Shown piece after piece: positions 57,253 to 64,000 of a DNA stretch of 64,000 nt. The position numbers and the translations under genes were made by a program. Below the pieces are notes generated by a model. It searched no databases, was not told the DNA's origin, and saw only the letters and a list, made by a program, of their open reading frames with translations. Within the stretch, counting starts at the first letter, position 1; the number at the start of each line of letters is the position of its first letter. The DNA is from Saprospiraceae bacterium (lineage in GTDB: Bacteria > Bacteroidota > Bacteroidia > Chitinophagales > Saprospiraceae), in contig JADJYH010000079.1 of assembly GCA_016719855.1 (NCBI GenBank), forward strand, positions 1 to 64,000, read 5' to 3'.

Positions 57253-59258
57253 GTGCGCAATGTTCTCAGAAAAGCCATCCCATTCATCGTCATTGGCCTA
57301 TTCTTGTTGATGGCGGCCATCTTGCCCGAACTCTTGGGCGGGGATATTAAGACTTGGTGCGAAACCAATCTCGGCCGGTATTGGTGGGCATTGCTAATCC
57401 TCATTTTCCTACTACTTTTTGCGCTTGCTGCCAAATACAACCCCGGCATCCTCGGTGGCCTATTTCCCAGCAACAACAATGACAAATCCACGCCCAACCC
57501 AGAAGACAACACCCATTTCTATCCCAAAATCAAAGAATACCTCAAAACCCGCTACCAAAGCCGACTCGACCAAAAGCTCGCCAATCGGCAGCCCGTGAAC
57601 CTACGGCGTTTGCCTTCTTTTTATGGAACATCCGATGAAACAACCATCACCTACGTGCCTTACGGCCCCGGCGAAATCCAAGAAGAAATGGCGCAAACCT
57701 TCCGGGAAGCAAAAGGCCGATTGCTGCTGATAGGTGCGCCCGGTGCTGGCAAGACCAGTTTGCTGTTACAATTGGTGCTCGACCTCCTCAAAACCGAGCA
57801 GGATGTATTGCCCGCCATCATCAACCTCGCCACTTGGACGAAGGATTATGCCAATCTCGATACTTGGCTGCGTGAAATATTGCCTGCTGAATTAAGTGTG
57901 AACAAAGCGCCACGCTCAAATCTTGCTGGATAACCGCCTCATTTTGCTCTTCGATGGCTTGGATGAAGTAAAGAAGAAAAACCGCCAATCGTGTTTGGAA
58001 GCGATTGGTAGATACGGAGTGGATGCAAAGCGCCGCTTTGTCATTACTTCCCGAATGGAAGAATATAAAATGGTGGAAAAAGATGCGCCCGTGAACCTGC
58101 AAATAGAAGTGGGGCCATTGACCATTGAGCAAGTAGAGAAATCATTGGCGGCGATGGGGCATGAACAGCCGGAAGCGATGCGGCTTTATTTTGCGCTGCA
58201 ACAAGACCCACTTTTGCGGGAAGCGGTGCAGACGCCTTTTTATTTGAATACGTTGCAGTTATTGTTTGCGAGTGGGAAGACTTGGGGAGATTTCAAGTTT
58301 ACAGCGGAGACTTTGGAGGGTAGGTAGGAGGAAATTGTGGAGCGGTTTGTAGAAGTTTCATTGCAGAAGCTGATTCAAGCAAGAAAACAATATCAGTTGA
58401 TAGTTGGTGGTTGGGATTTTGGGCTTCGAGGCTGAATAGAGAGGGATTGGTAGTTTTCGAATTGAGAGACTTGCAGTATAATTGGTGGAGATGGCCGAGG
58501 ATTAGATTAATTGAGATAGGAATAGTACTTGGGCTAACCTTGGTTTAACCATCTGTTTAATTACCGGGTTTTTAGGGTTTTTAATAGGCTGGCTAATAGG
58601 GAAATTGGTTGATGGAATAATGTTAGGATTATTAATTGGACTTGGAGTTAGTCTAAACCTTGGTCTAACTACTGGGATTATAGAAGAAATAAATTTTTTG
58701 CAATTGAAACAAAGGAAATTAAGAAATGGTCAATTAACAATTTCCTAATCCAACTCCGAAATAAAAGAAATTGGCAATACGGATTAGCATTAGGATTATA
58801 CAATTGGCTTATCTCGGTGGGTATTCATTTGGGATTCAATTCGACAATACTTTATGATAGATAATAAGTTTGTCAGTAGTTTAGTTTTTGGGGTTATCTC
58901 GGCATCAGTCTCCGTTATAGCCATGGGGCTAATTGTTATGCTACATGAAAAGGTATATTAACGTCCTCCAAATCACTCATCCCTATCAACGCTTCTTCAC
59001 CTCCATGCTTTCTCCACTTCTCCATCCTCCAACACTTCCACCTGCGCTGGCTATTGTACAAAAAAGGCTTGCTCCCACTCCACCCCTCGTCACCTTTCTC
59101 AACGAATGACCGAACGCCACCTCCTCGAATCCGATGGTGCCGACTTTGACAAAAGCGGAAAGATTATAAAATCGGGCGCTACCTGGCGCTTCCGGCACCG
59201 TATCTTGCAGGAGTATTTTGCGGGGCAATGGATGGAGCCAGAGGAGGAGAAAAAATAG
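57253..59258 (+). pseudogene. membrane NACHT-domain NTPase, broken in many places
   Basis: From the GTG at 57253 the protein has two transmembrane helices (FIVIGLFLLMAAILPELL and WWALLILIFLLLFALAA), then a NACHT NTPase: Walker A GAPGAGKTSLL at about residues 161-171 and Walker B LILLFDGLDEV after a frameshift near 57910. The frame meets a TAG at 58325. Matching fragments continue in several frames: EEIVERFVEVSLQKLIQARK, LNREGLVVFELRDLQYNWW, a Gly/Leu-rich membrane region (FLIGWLIGKLVDGIMLGLLI), and finally MTERHLLESDGADFDKSGKI to RHRILQEYFAGQWM (59106-59258). At least eight breaks, some in an AT-rich stretch (58400-58950). It is either a real pseudogene or an error-dense segment. The NACHT fold suggests an immune-type (STAND) role. 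Confidence 0.8.
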
Positions 59259-59307
59259 AAATTTCCCTTTTCTTTTGTGGTTTTGCACGGTCTCGTACTG
59301 GTCGCTT

Positions 59308-59384
59308 TTGTCATGGCCATAGGCCACCTCTGCGTCTCGTATGCTGTCGTATTTGACGCAGAGGTGGCCTTGCGGCCATGACAA
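59308..59384. repeat. 77-bp hairpin element related to the 76-bp family
   Basis: Ends TTGTCATGGCC ... GGCCATGACAA. The 29-bp arms (…GGCCACCTCTGCGTC and GACGCAGAGGTGGCC…) pair almost completely, leaving an 18-base loop. It shares the terminal TTGTCAT/ATGACAA, the inner CTCTGCGTC and the overall size with the repeats at 19-20 kb. It lies between the NACHT remnant and vsr. Confidence 0.8.
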
Positions 59385-59468
59385 ATGCGGTGCAAAGCGT
59401 TACGCACAGCAGAACGAACAGCGAGGTGTGAACAGATTGCCCAGCAAAGGTAAAAGCGACTTACATCG

Positions 59469-59476
59469 TACATTTG
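59469..59476 (+). promoter_or_regulatory. -7 element of vsr
   Basis: TACATTTG matches TAnnTTTG, 23 bp before the ATG at 59500. No clear -33 element. Confidence 0.5.
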
Positions 59477-59499
59477 CCAGGGATTGATTAAATTGGACA

Positions 59500-59997
59500 A
59501 TGCCCAAGCCTTATCCAGAAATACGCATAAAAGTCCCCCGCTTCGAGGAAGAAGGCGGCTTTTACACCACCCCGCAGCGATCGGAGCTGATGAGCCGCAT
59601 TCGGTCAACGAACACGAAGCCGGAGGTGGCGCTGCGCAAGGCACTTTGGCACTGTGGCTACCGCTACCGCATCCACGACAAACGGTTGCCGGGAAAGCCT
59701 GACCTCGTTTTTGCGAAGCAGAAAATGGTGGTGTTCGTAGATGGCGACTTCTGGCACGGCCACAACTGGCGGCACAAACGGGAAAAAATCAAGAAAAACG
59801 CCGCCTTCTGGATTCCGAAAATCGAGCGGAACATGCAGCGTGACCGGGAAGTGACCGCCCAACTCGAAGCCCTTGGCTGGCGGGTGGTGCGCATCTGGGA
59901 GCATGAACTGAAAAAGGACAGCTTCGGGGCTACGGTCTATCGAATCGTGCGGCTACTGGGCGAGGCGGCTGGTGAGGTGGAGTTTCTGTTGGAATGA
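59500..59997 (+). CDS. vsr: Vsr-type very-short-patch-repair endonuclease
   Basis: 165 residues. Vsr motifs are MSRIRSTNTKPEVALRKALW, GKPDLVFAKQKMVVFVDGDF followed by WHGHNW, and ALGWRVVRIWEHEL. The Asp of FVDGDF and the His of WHGHNW correspond to the catalytic and metal-binding residues of the family. Vsr nicks at T:G mismatches created by deamination of 5-methylcytosine, and is normally beside a cytosine methyltransferase. None lies in this window. The neighbours are a NACHT remnant and a hairpin element. Confidence 0.92.
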   Translation: MPKPYPEIRIKVPRFEEEGGFYTTPQRSELMSRIRSTNTKPEVALRKALWHCGYRYRIHDKRLPGKPDLVFAKQKMVVFVDGDFWHGHNWRHKREKIKKNAAFWIPKIERNMQRDREVTAQLEALGWRVVRIWEHELKKDSFGATVYRIVRLLGEAAGEVEFLLE

Positions 59998-60034
59998 ACA
60001 ACTTTCCCAATTGAATAGATTTTCCCAAAAACAA

Positions 60035-60066
60035 GCGGCAGTTGCCCTGTTCGGGACAACTGCCGC
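60035..60066. terminator. hairpin terminator between convergent vsr and HYR gene
   Basis: GCGGCAGTTG pairs with CAACTGCCGC, with an additional CCC/GGG inside. A T-rich flank lies on the minus-strand side. Confidence 0.75.
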
Positions 60067-60097
60067 CCTGTTTTAGCAATCCTTTTCAGGCGATTGC

Positions 60098-63000
60098 TTA
60101 GTCGTTGTTAATCACCAGCTTCTGCTCGAAGCGCTCCGTACCCGCCTTCACGCTGACGATGTACAGGCCATTGCTCAGGCCGTCCAGGTCAATGCGCTCG
60201 TTGATGTAGCGCACCTTGCCGAAGTCCTTGCGGAGCAACAACTGGCCGATGCTGTTGTAAATTTCGAATGTCACCGATTGGCTTTCAGTGAGTTCTGCAA
60301 GCTTGAACGTTACCTCACTGCTGGCAGGGTTTGGCGCCAAGCTGAATTCAACTGTTTTGCCATTCGTGGTCTTGCCGGTTGGCAGTGCCTTGTTGGCCAC
60401 CTCGATGCCTGCGGCACCTGGGTTCGGGTCGCAAGCAGGTTGCGACGGTTGGCCGCCCCAGTTTGAGTTGACGCTGGTCAGCGCATTGTCGAGCGCAGTA
60501 GCGTACACGCCGGAAGCGCCGCCCGACAAGTTCAAGTTGCCGCCCAGGTAGTAGTTCACCAAGTCTATCAAGCCACCGAGGGTGTACGGGTAGAGGTGCT
60601 CGTTGCCCTGCCCGTCGAATACCCGCAACATGCAAGTTCCATTGTTGCACTTGACAATGTTCGGGTCGAGTTGGATACAACCCAATCCTTGGTTCCTGAT
60701 GTCCTGCATGCTCAAGCCGTTGTACTGCACATTGTAGCGGATGTTCAGCAGGAAGGCGATGGCATTGGTGGCCAGCGTGTTCTTCATGCCACCGGGGCCG
60801 ACCGGGTTGCAGCCCACGCAGTTCACCTGCTGGCAAGCAGCCAGTTCGCTCGGATAGCCGATGCCCGGCAGTAGGTCAGCGACGCACTGCGCTTGGGTCA
60901 ACGTCAGGGAGTTGTTCGGGCCGCCGACCACCAGCGGGCCGAAGTTGTTCAGCAGCGTCTGAATCAACTGAAGGTTGATGCCGCTGTCATATGGGTCTTC
61001 GCTTTGCAGCCCCCAAGCCAACTGTGTGAAGGTGTTGAGCGGCTGGCAGGCGCCAGAGTAGGTCACTGCGCAAAGGTCCGGGAACTCGTTGCCACACTGG
61101 TCGGCGATGCGGAAGTAGAAGGTACGACCAAAGGTGAAAGTGCCGTCGCCGTCAGGGTCCGAGCAATCCCAGAGTGCTGACCAACTGTCCAACGTAACCA
61201 CCAGGTCATGGCCGCTGCAAAGGTCGTAGAAGCCACCTGCCGCCAGAAGTTCCACCACTTTTTGGTGGAAGTCGTAGGTGTCAGGACAGGGCACATCTTC
61301 GATGCAGTTCAGGTTCGTCACGTCCACGCTCACTCCACCACCAGCAGTCCCAACATCCGTACCTGGGCAAACACCCACCGGTGGTTGGTCGTCGTTGATG
61401 TAAAAAGTGAAGCTCCACGGGTGGCTGTGGCCGCCGCAGTCGGTGTAAATGTAGGTGTAGGTGCGGATGCCGCTGCAGCCGCTTGCACTAATTTCCTCGT
61501 AAACCGTTGGGCCAGTGGCCACGATTTCATTGCCACAGATGTCGTAAATCGTGGGCGGCACAGGTGGTTGTGCATAATCGAGACAGCCCACATAATCGGT
61601 TACATCCGGGTAAACGTAGAAGTCGGCAGTGTAGAGGAAATTGAAAGTCTTGCTCCAAGTATGGGTGTTGCCTTCGCAATCTGCGTAGGTCCATGCATAA
61701 GTGCGGATGCCTTCGCAGCCGCCATCGCCAAGTTGGCTGGTAATGACTGGGCCGACGGGCGTCAGCAATTTGCCACAGTTGTCGTAAACGACGGGCGGCA
61801 CTGGCTGTGAGGCGTTCAGTGGGCACTCGACATCCATCGTTTCGCTCGGCGGAATCGCAAAGTCCAGGTATTCCACCAGGTAGATGTAAGTCCAGTCTGC
61901 AATGTTGCCTTCGCAGTCCGTGTAGCGGAAGACGTAGTTGCGGTGGCCTTCACAGCCGTTCTTCGGAGTGACATTGAACAGCACTGGCGTAAGCACCTCG
62001 CCGCAGTTGCTCAAAACAACGGGCGGGGTTGGCTGCACGTCCGTGTCATCAGGGCAGTCAACCGTGCTGCCGCCATTGGCGGGAACACCGAACGGGCTGC
62101 CGCTCTACGGTGTAGGTGAAGCTCCAAGTTGCCGAGTTGCCTTCGCAATCGGTGTAAGTCCAGGTGTAGATTCGGGTCCCCTCGCAGGACAGTGGGTTCG
62201 GGTTGTTGACCACGACTGGGCCAGTCGGCGTGATTACTTCGCCGCAGTTGCTCAACACGACTGGTGGCACCGGCTGTGTGGCCAAGTTGGGGCAAGCCAC
62301 CGTGGCAGCACCGTTTGCAGGCACTGTGAACGGGTTGCGCTCGACCGTGTACACGAAGCTCCAAGTGTGCGAATGGTTCGCACAGTCCGTGTACGTCCAA
62401 GTGAAAGTCCTCGTGCCTTCGCAGGTGAGCGGGTTCGGCACGTTGGTGACGGTCGGGCCAGTAGGTGTGATGGTTTCGCCACAATTGCTCAACACGACCG
62501 GTGGCACCGGCTGGGTAGCCAAAGCAGGGCAAGCCACGGTGGCAGCGCCATTTGTCGGAACGGTGAAATCAAGCCGCACGACCGTGTACACATAGCTCCA
62601 CGGGTGGCTGTTGCCTTCGCAGTCGGTGTACGTCCACTGGTACGTCCTTGTGCCTTGGCAGGTCAGCGGGTCTGGTGCGTTCACGATGACCGGGCCTGTC
62701 GGCGTGATAGTTTCACCACAATTGCTCAACACCACTGGCGGCACAGGCTGGGTGGCCAATGCTGGGCAAGCGACTGTTGTCCGCCGTTTGCCGGAACGGT
62801 GAAATCGTTGCGCTCGATGGTGTAGGCAAAGCTCCACGGGTGACTATTGCCTTCGCAATCCGTGTAGGTCCAAGTGTAGGTGCGGAGTACCCTCGCAAGT
62901 GATGGGATCGGGGCGTTCAAGATGGACGGGTCGGTTGGGTTTATCAAACCGCCACAGTTGTCGGCCACACGACTGGTGGCACAGGCTGTGTGGCCAATGC

Positions 63001-64000
63001 AGGACAAGCAACTTGTGCGTTGCCATTCATCGGAACGGTGAAATCCAGCCGCTCTATCGTGTACACGAAGCTCCAGGTCTGGCTGCCGGTGTTGTTTGAA
63101 TACGTCCAGGAATACGTCCTCGTTCCCTCGCAAGCGATTGGGTTCGGGTTGTTGGTAATGGTCGGGCCATTAGGAATAACCGGTAAGTTGCAATTGTCAA
63201 CAACAACTGGTGGCGTCGGTTGGGTAGCCTGTGCCGGACAAGCTACCGTTGCAGCACCATTGCCAGGAATCACGAATGTACAACCACAGAGGTTGGTTGG
63301 GTCGTTCGGGCAAGGGTCACAGGCATCTCCCAAGCCATCGTTGTCTGTATCGAGCTGGTTGGTGTTGGCGATTGTTGGACAGTTGTCGAAGCAATCGGCC
63401 ACGGTGTCATTGTCCTGGTCGAAGCCTTCGTCGGTAAGGCCGTCGCAGTCGTTGTCAACCAGGTCGCAGATTTCCGTTTCGGCAGGATTTACATCGCCAT
63501 CACTGTCGTCGCAGTCGTTATTGTCACTCACGTAGCCGCTGCCGCAAGCATCACAGAACCCAGCGCTGATGTTGGGGTTTCCGTAAGTGTCACCGTCGGC
63601 ATCAAGGTAGCAGGTAATTGTAGCGCCCGCTGCATCGCCGAAGGCAAGGCCACGGAGCTGGTCTGGGCTACTGCCCATTGGACCAGACCAAGTACCTGTC
63701 GTGGTGACTTCCCCTGAAATTGGAGGAAATCGTGCTTGTCAAGAAAGTACCGTTGCCGATGTAAACCGCCCCAAAAATTTCACCATTAGGTGGCCCCGAA
63801 GTAATGCCCGTAATGGTATATGGTGCGGTTGGCAATATTTTCTCATAAACTACGGTACCGTTACCTGACCAGTGGTACAGCATATTGTCATCCGGGTTGT
63901 AGCAGATGACCTCGCCGTCGTCGCCATTGCCCAAAGCCGTCAACAGTGTCGTATTGGCGTTGGTCGGCTCGAACAGGGTTTCAGGAGGCGTAGCACCATT
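60098..64000 (-). CDS. very long HYR-like/MopE-repeat surface protein with T9SS domain (3' part, several frameshifts)
   Basis: The 5' end lies beyond the window. In coding order there is a short beta-rich segment (NPDDNMLYHWSGNGTVVYEK), a MopE-type metal-binding motif (YLDADGDTYGNPNISAGFCD, CDLVDNDCDGLTDEGFDQDN), a thrombospondin-3-like Ca repeat (TDNDGLGDACDPCPND), about eight HYR-like repeats of about 79 residues (VACPALATQPVPPVVLSNCG, then CEGTRT(Y/F)TWTYTDCEG), a Cys-rich domain, and a type A T9SS domain (FSLAPNPASSEVTFKLAELT to KLVINND). The reading frame changes near 62092, 62785, 62950 and 63700. Repeat continuity across each site points to single-base errors. Probably a cell-surface adhesin-like protein. 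Confidence 0.85.

Noticed and set aside
58400..58950. Separate small membrane-protein genes in the AT-rich stretch
   Set aside because: The Gly/Leu-rich fragments line up in order with the membrane region expected between the NACHT and C-terminal parts of one broken gene.

Overview
The window looks like a chromosome segment of a member of the phylum Bacteroidota, most likely class Saprospiria. The evidence is two SusC/SusD pairs, many secreted proteins with type IX secretion (T9SS) C-terminal sorting domains, SprB/HYR-like surface repeats, a full nqrABCDEF operon, DUF3276 and HU-CCDC81/SPOR proteins, and TAnnTTTG (-7) promoter motifs. The taxonomic call is inference from gene content. No rRNA, tRNA or CRISPR array was seen.

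Layout. 0-0.7 kb: a PIN-domain toxin-antitoxin pair. 0.8-19.2 kb: a glycan-utilisation region. On the minus strand lie a beta-propeller/LuxR-type regulator, a PKD glycan-binding lipoprotein, a SusC, a secreted beta-helix protein and a SusD. On the plus strand lies a second SusC/SusD pair, facing a minus-strand GH144-type (glucoamylase-family) enzyme. 19.2-20.2 kb: an island of 76-bp hairpin repeats around a small GIY-YIG nuclease gene. 20.2-24.2 kb: a DUF2809 membrane protein and a large LRR-ROC-COR-TIR (Roco) protein. 24.3-31.0 kb: the sodium-pumping NADH:quinone reductase operon nqrA to nqrF. 31.4-33.7 kb: housekeeping genes (DUF3276, phosphoesterase, SPOR protein). 34-47 kb: T9SS cargo, namely a 2,240-residue beta-helix/SprB adhesin-like protein, a multihaem cytochrome c, an FG-GAP/ASPIC protein and a repeat-linker protein. 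47.4-57.1 kb: mixed genes (an E-set glycogen-binding-like protein with an Ala/Lys tail, DUF1761, DUF1905/YdeI, YebC, a secreted MORN-caspase, DUF4920, a TPR-adenylate cyclase, a DUF433/DUF5615 toxin-antitoxin pair, an MBL hydrolase and a PhnA-like protein). 57.2-60 kb: a broken membrane NACHT NTPase, one more hairpin element and an orphan vsr. 60.1-64 kb: the 3' part of a very long HYR-like/MopE surface protein that runs out of the window.

Two window-wide patterns stand out. First, almost every long gene carries one or more single-base frameshifts, often in short homopolymers. They include genes expected to be essential or highly conserved (nqrA, nqrE, nqrF, yebC), so most are better explained as sequence errors than as real decay. 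I therefore give merged gene spans. Second, many intergenic gaps, including all five nqr junctions, contain an inverted repeat. Its sequence differs from gap to gap, but its arms are often built from short words repeated two to four times.

The most interesting candidates are: (i) the GIY-YIG gene nested in the 76-bp hairpin family, which also occurs at 42.9 and 59.3 kb; (ii) the iterated-word intergenic hairpins; (iii) the LRR-ROC-COR-TIR protein as an NLR-like immune candidate; and (iv) a secreted MORN-caspase with a 10-bp tandem repeat inside its coding region.
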